Assembly (NCBI GenBank): GCA_025766275.1
Contig: JAFKAC010000004.1
Span: 1,054,001 to 1,118,000, forward strand
Length of the DNA: 64,000 nt
From: Lactarius indigo
Lineage: Eukaryota > Basidiomycota > Agaricomycetes > Russulales > Russulaceae
Direction of reading: 5' to 3'
Below the pieces are notes generated by a model. It searched no databases and had not been told where the DNA came from. It saw only the letters and a list, made by a program, of their open reading frames with translations. The first letter of the stretch is position 1. Each line of letters begins with the position of its first letter. The translations under genes were made by a program, and so were the position numbers. Of this stretch, positions 9,241 to 20,490 are shown one piece after another.

Positions 9241-9360
9241 AAGATAATCATTTGTGTCGAACTACGTGCATATGCACCTTCGGCGCGTTGTACTGGCGTG
9301 CCGAGCATCTTTAGATCACAATATGTAGCATACGCTAAATCGTGTACTGTCTAGTTACCT

Positions 9361-11185
9361 CTAGTTACTGCTTTGTGACCACGTGTTCCGCGGAAGCTGC
9401 GCAGAAACGCACAAACCAACACCAACTAAACCGACGAGAATCACGTATGCAAAGTTCCCACCCAAAACATTATTCGTCAGGGAGAAAGCAAACAGCCAGT
9501 CTGCTGCGGCTGGTCCGACCACGCGCTGGACCGAACCCACCATCTGCGCGAGGCCATACACCGCACCTAGCGATCGCTTGTTGGAGATGGCAGAAGAAAT
9601 GTACACATATATGGTGCCTAATGGTTTGGTGTCCTGTCAGTGCCAGTGCGCAGCCTAGAGAGTGGGTCCGACTTACTATATCCCATATCGGCGATCCCTG
9701 CTGACGACAGCTGTAGCATGATGAGCAACTTCTCCGCCACTTTTGAACTACCGGAGGCATGACGGAGCGCCAAGTTCTCGAATGGGAATAAGACATAGAT
9801 GAGCGCATACATCGAGACACTGGTAAGAAAGGCACGCCGCGGACCAAGACGGGCCACAAATCGTGGGAACAAAACGTATTGGACGATGCCATTTATCCAT
9901 CCGAACCCAGACATCCACAATCCAATGGATGCTGGGCTCAGGCCCAGCCCACCAAACTCGACCGATGTCGACCAGACTAGAGGGATGAGTGCGTCTACCG
10001 CAGTGCCAAGGAGCGAGAGCATTGCGTAACTGGAGATTGAGATTAAGACAGGTCTTGTGAGGATGGAGCGCAGCGGAGGTGGCTTCTCCGAATCTTTCGG
10101 TGGTAAGATGGGCGAAATACCAGCTGGTTCTTCCTCGGTGGCATCTGAACTAGTCTCTGAATGACGGGGCTCAGTGAGCGGACCACATTTGACTGTCTGA
10201 CATCAATATATCGTGTTTCACGGAATAAGGGACAGTAAACAAACCTCTTTTAGATATATGAGATTGACGGTGAGCGAAGCACAACAACAGGTAGCAGCCA
10301 CGAAGCATGGAAGGAAGTAAGGGTATTCGGCCCAGAAAGGGTGTGAAAAGACGCCTGGCCAGCGATCTTGCGGTCGTGATAGCATGCCCCCGATGAAAGG
10401 ACTAAATGTCTGGTATTTTAGCGGGAGAGTGGGGTAGTGGATGGCATTACAGACCCGATAGCATTACCAAGAGACTGAGTCACTGGTAATATCGAAAATC
10501 CCCGTGCAACATTGGTTTCGTCCGTGAGCTCCGCCATCACACTTTTCACGACACCAACGTGTCCCTTCAGCGCGCCATGCAAGGAGCGACTGTAACCATC
10601 GCATCAGCGAACGGTATTCTCGACGACATCAATTACGTAGGGGGTACCTAAAGACGAGCGCCCAGAAGGAACGGGAAAGGCCAAACATAATGACGGAAAC
10701 GATGACACCGACAAGACACAGCAAAAGTACCGGTTTGCGACCGATATGGTCGGACAGACTGCTCCAATAAAGCACAGTGACTGCCTCGGCAGCATAATGC
10801 GAAGACACCTGTTATCAGTTGGTTAGGTGCCCATCCCTTCCCTTGGGAGAGTAAGTGAGACGCACTATAATGCCCGTATAGTATCCAACCTTCCGTCCAT
10901 CGCCACCGACGATCGGGAGCTCTCTCACGAGCTGGAGCAGACGTCAAGCCTGACGGATACAGTTCAGCCAGCTTACAGTACCTGGTTGAGGTAGGGGCTT
11001 ATGGAACTGGATATGAGGGACTCGACGAGCCAGATGGAGAGGATAACTGCAACTTGAAGTCTCGGTAGCGGGGTTGGCTTTCGTGGGGCATCATCTCTGG
11101 GGAGGAATGGGGTCTCCTCGTCTATGTGATCGTCTTCGGATATTGGGGGTGAAAGTGACATCGATGAAGGGAGAGACGCAAGCAA
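9361..11185 (-). CDS. MFS transporter, copy 1
   Basis: Seven exons: 11185-10982, 10931-10866, 10808-10648, 10589-10455, 10401-10245, 10196-9677 and 9617-9361, all with GT..AG introns, giving 499 codons plus stop. It is a 12-helix-type major facilitator. The signature loop LSDHIGRKPVLL after helix 2 is clear, as are ELTDETNVARGF and PFIGGMLSRPQDRWP, typical of fungal general-substrate/ZIFL-like MFS proteins of the DHA1 type. The N terminus is acidic and cytosolic (PFLP motif). Substrate unknown; likely a plasma- or vacuolar-membrane exporter. MSLSPP at 11161 is an alternative start. It is a tandem duplicate of the gene at 11904-13766, and the similarity extends into the 3' flank. Confidence 0.9.
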
Positions 11186-11903
11186 GCACTGGCAGTCAGC
11201 TTGTACTAGACAGTGGCGGCCATACTCAGGCTGTAGTTACGGCCTTTCTTGACAAATCTGGTTTGAGCCGTTTCACTGGAAACGAATGACAAATGGCATC
11301 GCCACGTGCATCAGAGACTTGTACGTAGGTTTTCGGGAAGTCCCAATTTCCCGTTTTGGATGTCATTGCGTGCACCAATCCGCAGGCCTTCGCTTTAGAT
11401 GTAGGCACCCGGCCGCAGGTAGCTTGAATGACGGCTGTCTGATGACGTCTAGAGGAGAATCAGAACTGTATCTCAGCCGGACATACCCGAACGTGGATGC
11501 AGCGCTGCGACATGAGAAGATGTTTGGATCTGTGCCAGTGAGGTGTGCAGCTCAAGCCTGGAATGATCTTTTTTCGTTGAGCCGGGGCAGGGCCTTGATT
11601 CGTTGGAATCAGTTCGGAAGATGGCTCAATGCCTTGTCAAGGCATGAAATCTTAGACGCAGTTGTCGAACTTTCTATGATAGAGCATGCAGACATGCTGA
11701 ATGCGAGTGCCTCTGAGGCCCGGGGATGGCACAATCGCTTACTGTATGAGTTGGTCATATACGTTCTGGTGTACAGTTACTTAAATAGTTAAACTACACA
11801 ATGCATATGCGTCCTTGACTCGTTGCGCCGGCATGCTGAGAGATAGCGCCTTTAGATTATAATAGTATATACACAATTCTGTGCACTCGGTGTCCGGTTG
11901 CCT
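11186..11903. other. Intergenic region between the MFS duplicates
   Basis: About 0.7 kb. Its right part (11810-11903) is the 3' flank of MFS copy 2 and resembles the 3' flank of copy 1. A plus-strand frame at 11286-11792 (168 codons) is open but shows no motif I recognise and no homologue in the window; I treat it as probably non-coding. The promoter of copy 1 should lie at 11186-11400. Confidence 0.5.
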
Positions 11904-13766
11904 CTAGTTACTGCTATGTGTCCACATCTTCCGTGGAAGCTGCGCCGAAATGCATATACCAACACCAACTAATGCGACAAGAACTACGTATGCAAAGTTC
12001 CCACCCAAAATGTTATTCACCAGGGAGAACGCAAACAGCCAGTCTGCTGCCGCTGGTCCGAGTATACATTGGACCGAACCCACCATCTGCGCAAGGCCAT
12101 TCGTCGCGCCAAGCGATCGCTTGTTCGGAACGGCAGAAGAAATGTACATATATATGGTGCCTGATGAATTTGTGCTGTGTCAGTACCAGCGCGCAGCAAG
12201 GAGCACGGGATCAACTTACTAAATCCCATCTCGGTGATAGATAATGACGAGAGCTGTAACGTGATGAGCAGCCTCTCCGCCACAATTGAACCACTAGAAG
12301 CATGGCGGATCGCCAAGTTCTCGAATGGGAATAAGGCGTAGACCAGCGCGCACATTGAGATGCTGGTAAGAAAGACAACCTTTGGGCCAAATCGTGACAC
12401 CAAACGCGGGAAAAAGGCATATTGAACGATGCCATTCATGCATCCATAGCCAGACATCCATAGACCAATGGATGATGGGCTTAGGCCAAGCCCACCTAAC
12501 TCGATCGATGTCGACCAGACCAGAGGGATCAGTGAGAATGCAGCTATGGAGAGGAACGCGAGCGTTGCACAGCTAGAGATCGAGACCAGGACAGGTCTTA
12601 TGAGAATGGAGCGTAGCGGAGGCGGCTTCTCTAGGCCTTTCGGTGGCAACACCGGCGAAATGCCAGCCGACTCTTCCCCGGCGGCATCCGAACTAGTCTC
12701 CGAAGGACGGAGGACAGTGGGTGGACCACAACTCACTGTCTAATATCAATATATCTTGTTTCAGGGGATATATGACAGTAGACAAACCTCTTTCAGGTAC
12801 ATGACACAGGCGGAGAAGGGTGCGCAACTGCAGGCGGCAGTCACTAAGCATGGAAGGAAGTACGGGTATTCAGCCCAGAAATGGTGGGAAAAGGCGTGTG
12901 GCCAGCGATCTTGCGGTCGTGATAGCATGCCCCCAATGAAAGGACTATGAACCTGATATTTCAGTAGGAGAGCGGGATAGTGGGTAGTATGGCTGACCCA
13001 ACGACATAGCCAAGGGACCAAATCATTGGTAACATCGAAAACCCACGTGCAACGTTAGTTTCGTCCGTGAGCTCCGCCACCATGCTTTTCACGACACCAA
13101 GGTATCCTTTCAGCGCACCATGCAAGGAGCGGCTATAACCGTCATAGAGTGACTTGTCAGCGAACAACACTTCTCAATGATGTCGTTTACGTAAGAAGTA
13201 CCTGAAGACGAGTGCCCAGAAGGAGCGGGAAAGGCCAAATGCGATGACGGAAACGATTGTGCCAATCAGACACAACAAAAGCACGGGTTTGCGACCGATA
13301 TGGTCGGAAAGGCGGTTCCAATAGAGCACAGTGGCGGCCTCCGCAGCAAAATGCGCAGACATCTGTGATACGGTTGGTCCGTGCGTCCCTACCCTTCAGA
13401 GAGTAAATGGGACGTACTATGATCCCCGTGTAGTATCCAACCTTCCTTTCATCACCGCCGACGATCGGAAGCTCTTTCACTAGCTGGGGTAGACGTCAAG
13501 TCCGATGTGTCTCATACAAATTAGCTGGTCTACAGTACCTGGTTGAGATAGGGGCTTATTGAACTGGATATGATGGACTCGACGAGCCACACGGAGAGAA
13601 GAATTGCAATTTGCCCTCTGGGAAGCGGGGTTGGTTTCCGTTCAGCACTGTCTTCGGGGAGGAATGGGATCTCCTCGTCGAGATGATCATCTTCAAATCT
13701 TGGGGGCAACTGCGACATCAGTGAGAAGGACGATGGGGGGGAGGGGAATATGAATGGTTCAGCCAT
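11904..13766 (-). CDS. MFS transporter, copy 2
   Basis: Seven exons: 13766-13539, 13483-13418, 13362-13202, 13132-12998, 12944-12788, 12739-12220 and 12160-11904, summing to 1524 nt (507 residues). Exons 2-7 have exactly the same lengths as in copy 1 (66, 161, 135, 157, 520, 257 nt), so the two are tandem duplicates with conserved intron positions. Motifs match copy 1: LSDHIGRKPVLL, ELTDETNVARGF, PFIGGMLSRP. All frames are open and the splice sites are consensus. Compared with copy 1, some positions of the helix-6 region are less hydrophobic. Substrate not predictable; the class includes drug and metal-chelate exporters. Confidence 0.9.
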
Positions 13767-14086
13767 CGCTCGGTTTATATTACCTGCTTTGTGCGCCACT
13801 GAGAGTAACCTCCAACTGTAGTCTTTGACTTTTCGCACGGATCTCACGGTCCGGGCCGGTCTTGCCGGTTCTCACGCCACTCAAATTCAAAGTCCGATTT
13901 CTTCGAACTTTTGGGCGACCATATTTTATTTCCACCAAGTAAATACCAGAGTGAAATAACAGTAAAATAAATAAACGCGTAAACAATGCATAAATAATGC
14001 GTCAATAACGCGGTCTGTGTATCGGTTTGGGTGTGTATGAGGGAAGGGAAGGAAGGACAAACAATCCCTCTTCCCAATCTCCCATA
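13767..14086. other. Divergent upstream region of MFS copy 2
   Basis: AT-richer spacer between the MFS copy 2 start and the plus-strand ORF at 14087. It should hold promoters for both. No specific site can be named. Confidence 0.4.
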
Positions 14087-14243
14087 ATGCCCACCTTTGA
14101 TATTCCCACTGGCCCCTCGATTACTGAAAGGGGCGACACCTACCTTGTTTCTGACGTGAAGCTGCGCTGTGGGAAACGTGCTGTCACGAAGCCGCCATAC
14201 GGGAGCATTACCTATGATCGCGAGAAAGGGGAAATGTCACTGG
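14087..14243 (+). pseudogene. 5' end of a host ORF cut by the LTR of element 2
   Basis: An ATG at 14087 opens a frame (MPTFDIPTGPS.. YDREKGEMSLV) that runs into the LTR at 14244 and stops within it. The CT-rich leader before the ATG looks like a fungal promoter. Family not recognised. The sequence on the far side of element 2 (41580 on) does not continue it, and no target duplication is seen. Confidence 0.4.
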
Positions 14244-14529
14244 TGTTACATTCTGCATGGGGACTCATATACCCTTACTGTACCGGTTGCAACTACGGCG
14301 GTAAGGTAGATTAGTTGCGGACTTACTTACGGTGATACAGTAGTGCGATAGGCGATTACGACTGATAGCTGACTGAGCGGTGCCTCGATGACTCGATACT
14401 AGTACAGGTACTAGTAGTATTAGTTTTGAGATGTTTCTGCGATACGTTGGATGCTTACTTACTGTGCCTCATGGCAGTGCTTCAAAGCCTGCTTGATTTG
14501 TATTTAAATTGTCTTGCGAAGACCAAGAT

Positions 14530-14989
14530 TGTCACGCCACTGTCGGGGCGTGTGTTGGGTGAGTCTGTAACAGGTCCTGCCTAAGGCAAAGGATACTGAG
14601 TTGGTCCGCTGCTGAGCAGAACGGCACCTAAGTCTGTGGGTGTTCCTTGATATAGCTCAAGGCAACAAGGCTTCAGAGAAGAGAACTGTGGTAGAGATGA
14701 GAGGGAAGTGCTGAGGGAACTAGACAGTATATTGACGAAGCCAAAGCTAAGGAAATACAGGGCATACTACAGGGTTTATATAGCTAATGTCCAGGAGTGC
14801 CAGCGAGGCGATATAATGCCAGCAAGACAAATGCCAGCAAAGCGGATGCCAGCAACGCAAAGAAGCGAAGGAAGGCGATATAATGCCAGCAAGACAAATG
14901 CCAGCGAAGCGGATGCCAGCAACGCAAAGAAGCGAAGGAAGAGTGGAGAAGACGGAAGAAAAAAAAGAAAGCAGGGGGTGTTCATGACA
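14530..14989 (-). mobile_element. Solo LTR related to retroelement Y
   Basis: 460 bp from TGTCACGCC to TTCATGACA with a perfect 5-bp duplication AAGAT (14525-14529 and 14990-14994). Read on the minus strand it resembles the Y LTR at 42140-42872: both begin TGTCATGAAC and end GGCGTGACA, and both share the AACTCAG / TTTGCCT / GGCAGGA segment near the end. No internal element sequence is present, so LTR-LTR recombination removed it. It separates the TATA box from the predicted start site of the element 2 5' LTR. Confidence 0.88.
14807..14940 (+). repeat. 67-bp tandem repeat, two units, in the solo LTR
   Basis: Units 14807-14873 and 14874-14940 differ at a single position (a CpG versus CpA). Each contains repeated ATGCCAGCA words. 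Confidence 0.9.
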
Positions 14990-15244
14990 AAGATACACCA
15001 TCTTGGTCTTCTTGAATTGTCACTTGTTTCTATTTCTCCTTCCGCCTCATCCTCTTGTTTGAACGAGTTTTGCGTCCAACTCCAGTTGTGACAAATACAA
15101 GTCAAAAGGATCTTGCCGGTGTACCTCTGCGTATTCACTCAAGGCAGGAACACGGACCTTTGTGTCATCGTGTTGAGATCATTGCTAAGTTGTTACCACC
15201 TCATTGAAGCTCAAGTCGAGCTAACATCATGATGACGTTACATT

Positions 15245-15255
15245 AAGACCAAGAT
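15245..15255 (+). other. Self-priming PBS of element 2
   Basis: AAGACCAAGAT, 2 nt after the 5' LTR, complementary to ATCTTGGTCTT in the LTRs (41337-41347 in the 3' copy), exactly as in elements 1 and 3. Confidence 0.65.
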
Positions 15256-15261
15256 CCCACC

Positions 15262-17307
15262 GTGGCCGTAACAACCAGAGACCAGTGGACGAGCTTTCGC
15301 CCCTATTCACTCCCTAGAAGAGGAGATCGTAACATCCCCATGCACTTCCTAGGAGCAGCAAATTGGAGGGAAAGGGCAGAAGAAACAGGATACTTTGTAG
15401 AATTCAATGGGCCTAGTAGGTTCCGACCAGTTGAGTTTAACTTCGACCACTTGTGTTGGACGGAAGTTGCTTGGAACCCTATAGACACGCACTGGAACGT
15501 TGTCAGACCAGCAGGACCGAGATACCGTTGCAATATCGATGCACGAGAACTCAATAGTAGGGCAGACTGGGGTCCCATTGACGGACAAGTACAAGAGCAT
15601 ACCATGGGAGAAGCCGTGTCTGAAGAAACCGAGCAAAGCCAAGAAGAGGGCAGCGAAGAAGACGAAGGACGAAGGCCAGACCAAACCGAAAGCAGCGGAG
15701 GAGCAATACAGGATCTCCTTATTGAGTGAGCTGAGTCCGCACATATCACAGAGCCAGAACTGATTCACATATGATCACCAGCAATCATGGCCACCATCAC
15801 ACAAGCAATGGAAGAGGTCGCGCTCGAAGAGTCGCGCGCAATACAGGCAGAGGCAAGAGAAATACTGATGCCAATCAATCCAGAAACCGGAAGACGAATG
15901 ACGGCTGACGACGCCGCGATATTTTGCACCATAGGTTCTGATAGAGGAGACCCACCATCGGGGAGGCCTCTAGCACTAGAACTACCTCCCAGAATAGGAG
16001 GACCCAGTGGAGATCCACCACCGCCCCCAAGCGGAGGAGTTCCCTTCGATATACGCAGAACCAAACCACCATGAGGACTGCCTGCTGGACCACCAGGAGG
16101 TGGAGGAGGCGGAGGAGGCGGAGACGGTGGAGGAGGACACCATAACAAGAAATTAACTGGCGAGCCCCCTTCCATCTTTGACGGGGATAGACTGAAAGTG
16201 GATCAGTTCCTAACGCAGTGGCACATCTATTGGGGGATGAACTTGGATGCCCCCATTATGTGAAACGACTACAGGAGGTGTCTCCTGTTCCTCTCTTACA
16301 TCAAGGGAGGGGCGGTGAGCGAATGGGTCCTGTCATTCCTCAACTGGCTCAACCGCCAGATACAACAGGGAATCAGCCCTTATACAAGAGATCTATGGGA
16401 AGCCGTGGCTGACGGTTTCAGCCAGCGATTCGAAAACACGCTGGAATGGGAGCAAGCGCAAGCCATACTAAGGAAAGGCTTTAAAATGATGGGAGAAGAC
16501 ATTGACAAGTACGTCAATGATTTTGAACAGCTCGCACGGAAGGCTCACTACTGCCTCAACAAACCACAAACCATCGACCTTTTCACATCGGGTCTACCCA
16601 AGGAGCTGTTCAAGAATGCGTTCCAATTCGATGACCCAATCACATTCGACGACTGGAAGAGAGCTGTCCTCAAGAGACAAAAGAATTACATACATCTCAA
16701 GGTGAGGCTCAACGAATACAAGAATACCCCGACACAGCCAAAGAAACAGAGCAGCAACGCTGGATGGATGCTTCCACAAAACCTACCCCAAACCAATCCC
16801 TGGGCTATGGACACGTCAGCCGATCGCGCCAAAGTACGACTTGCGGGCTCAGAAGATATCGACTTCAACAAGCTGCCCCATAACGACTGGCCAACACCAC
16901 CCTTCCCAGCAAGGGGAGGCCCTGGAGTCAGAGGACGAGGGAGGGGAGGATCCCGAAGGGACTTAAGGAACGTCCTTTGCTATAACTGTAATGCCCCGGG
17001 TCACCTCTCACGAAACTGTCCATATCCCCGCACGCAAAGGCAATGGCAGAATGCACCTTCAAGTAGCCGCATGACCGAAACAACGGGGTATCCTCAAGGA
17101 CCCGTGTCGCAATACGAACCATCACTGCCAGGCTACATGTCACCGGCACCCAGCGTAACGCCAATGCCCCAGATTAACGCGGCAAATACGAAGACAGCAG
17201 GAGAGCAAGTGAAGGAATGGCTCACACAGGTGGCCAACAGTATGGATGAGGTAAAAGACCTCATACTCCAAGATTTGTGGGGAAAAGAGGGTTTTTGGGA
17301 CGCCTGA
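15262..17307 (+). pseudogene. gag: gag of element 2
   Basis: Homologue of the intact Gag of element 3. One frame from GTG 15262 to TGA 17305-17307, broken by TGA at 15727-15729, about 15772, 16072-16074 and 16261-16263. Element 3 has Arg at each position, CGA at the first two. Arg to Trp or Cys changes elsewhere also fit CpG decay. The capsid-like region (16315-16720), zinc knuckle CYNCNAPGHLSRNC (about 16978-17020) and the frameshift heptamer are preserved. No ATG stands at the conserved start. Confidence 0.88.
17289..17295 (+). promoter_or_regulatory. Gag-Pol -1 frameshift heptamer of element 2
   Basis: GGGTTTT in the frame G GGT TTT, then TGG GAC GCC TGA. Same position as in elements 1 and 3. 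Confidence 0.7.
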
Positions 17308-19583
17308 ACCCGTCAGTCTGGGTAAGGGCTCTACAATGTAATTCTGTAATTGTGACAACGCGCTATCGATCTCTACGATTCCAGTAACTGTCCGAACAAA
17401 TTACCAAACAACTGAAACACACGCGTTGGTCGACTCTGGAGCAACCGACAACTTTATTTGACCTAGCACGGCAGCACGGGCTGGTATCCCGGTACAGCCA
17501 CTAGAAATGCCTCGCAAGATATGGAACATAGATAACACGGAGAACAAAGCTGGGTTGATCACTCATTACGTCAACCTAGAAGTGAAAACATGAGGACAGG
17601 TGAAGAAGATGACCTTCCTAGTCACCAATCTCGGTAGTGAAGACATGGTACTGGGCTATCCGTGGCTAAGCGCCTTTGAACCCACCATTAGCTGGGCTAT
17701 GGCAACTATGCACCCCGATATGCAACCAGTAGTACTGGCCACTACCGAGGAACTACTTTCCATACCCACCATTCGAGCTCTAATCGTAACAGAAAAAGAA
17801 GATATCGTGCAAGAGCTGGATGAGGAGACTTTCACTAGGGCCACCACCTCGACAGAACTGGCCATACAAGCGAAGCAACAACAAACGGCGGCGGTGCTTC
17901 CTCCCACATACGCAATGTTCAGCAAGCTTTTTAACGAGCAAGCCTCGCATCGCTTCCCCCCAGCAAGACCATGGGATCACGCAATAGACTTCAAACCCTC
18001 TGCGCCGGCCGCTATAGACTGCAAAATATACCCTATGACGCAGAAGGAAGAGGGTGAACTCAAGGAATTCCTAGAAGAAAAGCTGAAGCAGGGGTACTTA
18101 CGCCCGTCCATCTCCCTGTACGCATCCTCCTTTTTCTTCATTAAAAAGAAGGACGGAAAACTACGCCCGGTACAGGATTATCGGGTCATCAACTCGCACA
18201 CCATCCGCAACCAGTATCCGCTACCGCTAATCCAGGACCTCATTCTGGACCTCAGCAACGCCCATATTTATACGAAACTCGACATTCGCTGGGGGTATAA
18301 CAACATATGAATCCGCGACGGAGATCAAGAGAAGGCGGCATTCAAAACCAAATTTGGCCTTTTTGAACCGACAGTCATGTTCTTTGGCCTCACGAACTCC
18401 CCTGCCACCTTCCAAGCCATGATGAACCACATCTACCGTGATACGATAGCAAAACACGAGCGTTTGGGCACCACGATACGTGTTTACATGGACGATATCG
18501 GTATCGCCACTCACTTCGACCATGATCTAGCGGCCCACATTGCAGCAGTACACGACGTCTTGCACTACGCGCAAGAACATGACCTCTACTTTAAGCTCGA
18601 AAAATGCCTATTCCATCAGCCGCGTATGGATTACCTGGGGGTAATCCTTGAAAAGGGGGTAACTTGCATGGACCCTGTAAAAGTTCAGGGCATTAAAGAC
18701 TGGCCAACGCCAACGAAGGTCAAAGATGTTCGATCCTTCCTAAGCTTCTGTAACTTTTACCAACTCTTCATCCGCGGCTTCGCGACTCACGCCAAACCAC
18801 TCACCAAATTGACACGAAAAGACGAGGAATGGCGATGGACGGAAGAAGAAGACAAGGCATTCAACACACTAAAGCGCCTTGTAACAGAAGAACCAGTATT
18901 GGCGCACCCTGTCCTCCAAGACCCATTTGAGCCGGAAGTTGATGCTTCGGGTTACGTGGTGGGAGCCGTATTATTACAAAAGAAATCTGATGGAAAACAG
19001 CACCCTATAGGCTACTACTCCGTGACACTCTCCGAAGTGGAGCGGAATTACGACATTTACAACCTAGAGTTGCTCGCAATAGTCAAAGCCCTGCGGAACT
19101 GGAAACCACTACTTGCAGGGGCCCCACACAAAATCAAAATCTATTCGGACCATCTGAACTTACAATACTGGAAATCGCCGCAGAAGATTAGCAGACAGGT
19201 CGCAAGGGAAGTGCTCGAACTATCTGAATACAACTTCGAGATCCACCACATCAAAGGGAAGAATAACGGCAGGGCGGATGCCTTATCAAGACGGCCCAAT
19301 TATGATCAAGGAGCCGAGGACAACAGCGAAGTCATTGTCCTTCCCCCTGAAGTCTTCGTAAGGACCCTCAATATGGCCAGAATGCTCACTATCAACCTGA
19401 ACCTGCTACAACCCCGACATCAACAAGACATGGAAGTCATCAAGCTGTGGGTCGACCCTCATGGCTTGAAGAAAATACAAGGAGAATGGTACAAGGACAG
19501 CAGGTTCGTAATCACAGGACCCACATCCATACAGCAAGTGCTGATACATGACCACCACGACCTGCCAATGCATGGACACCCGG
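17295..19583 (+). pseudogene. pol: pol of element 2, first part (PR, RT, RNase H, start of IN)
   Basis: Carries protease (DSGAT), RT (VYMDDIGIAT), RNase H (VDASGYV, DALSRR) and the beginning of the integrase zinc domain, where element X enters after the codons for HGHP. In-frame TGA codons at 17459-17461, 17591-17593 and 18308-18310 replace Arg codons of element 3. The reading frame resumes at 38581. Confidence 0.9.
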
Positions 19584-20435
19584 TGATACACCCAGCGTGC
19601 CGCTAAGTGTTAATTTTCGCTAATCTAAGCTAATACGACAATATGCGGCAGACCGGCCCAACTGGCCCGTCTAGAGTACTGCGATCGGTCACTCTCGGCG
19701 GCGGGAAGAGCGGCCCGTGGTGATGGGCCGAGACGCCCGAATATTCTAGCTGCATATGTGAATGGTAGCCTACTGCTGCAATCACGGGTGCGGCCCCAGC
19801 GCGGGGTATGGGACGGTGCCTATATTAGCGCGGAACATGTGAAAGCCCCAGAAACCGATCAGGGCCGACATGGCGAATAGCGACATACCGGAGCGGCCGA
19901 GCAGAATCACAGGCGTGGCCATGGCGCGAATAGGCAAAGCAGCACCTAGGGTTGGTAAGGCGACACCCCAGAGAAGAGCGGATCAGACCGGCATGGGTTT
20001 AAGGCAGGAGAGTAAGATGGACGTTCAGCAAGGGAAAAGCGGCGAGGTGCGGATTCGGTCGGCGAGCGGCAGCACATAAATAGCTCTATACCACAGGTAC
20101 AAGAACAGCAACCTTCGGGGAGCCCATAGCGACCTCATTCTATTCATACGCTCATATCCTACTATTCGATTATCTACGACATCTATTCTATTTTGATTTC
20201 GCGAAGCACCCGTGTGTGCGTTTTTGGCTATACCTCGGCTATTCGCAGCCCTGCGTCGTGTTAAGACTACATCGCTCTCACCTCGGTCGGCTTCGGCTCG
20301 TTCGGTCCCGCGTCGGTGCGCCTTCAGTTAAAGTCGCCATCGGCCGGATTATCGGTCCTATATTCCCTGACTTCTCGAACCCAATATCACTCCTTTACCG
20401 GTCGTTCTTGCGTTTAGCGACGGTTTAGGGTATCA
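19584..20435 (+). repeat. 5' LTR of element X
   Basis: 852 bp. By eye it differs from 37729-38580 at 14 positions, every one a CpG to TpG or CpA transition; 10 of the decayed states are in this copy. CT-rich pyrimidine stretches and TATTAGCG-type AT words lie in the middle. Confidence 0.95.
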
Positions 20436-20439
20436 TTTC

Positions 20440-20457
20440 TGGTGGCCAACGTGGGGA
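20440..20457 (+). other. Primer-binding site of element X (tRNA type)
   Basis: TGGTGGCCAACGTGGGG starts 4 nt after the LTR with the TGG expected of a tRNA 3' end. The tRNA cannot be named safely from memory. Confidence 0.5.
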
Positions 20458-20490
20458 AGTTGGAATATAGAAGGTTTGCGTGCGCATTAA

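Larger units (their letters stand above)
14244..15242 (+). repeat. 5' LTR of element 2, interrupted by a solo LTR
   Basis: 999 bp including the 460-bp insert at 14530-14989 and its duplicated AAGAT. Starts TGTTACATTC, ends GACGTTACA. Most differences from 41046-41579 are CpG transitions. Confidence 0.92.

Noticed and set aside
11286..11792. 168-codon frame between the MFS genes as a host gene
   Set aside because: No recognisable motif, no splice structure and no homologue in the window; kept only as a remark.
15262..16074. The gag segments of element 2 as separate genes
   Set aside because: They are one frame interrupted by TGA codons, as the intact copy in element 3 shows.
19870..20079. 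70-codon ORF repeated at 38015-38224
   Set aside because: It is duplicated only because both copies lie in the LTRs of element X; no motif, and it overlaps the presumed promoter region.
20440..20457. Naming the tRNA primer of element X
   Set aside because: The site has the TGG start but I cannot match it to a specific fungal tRNA without a search.
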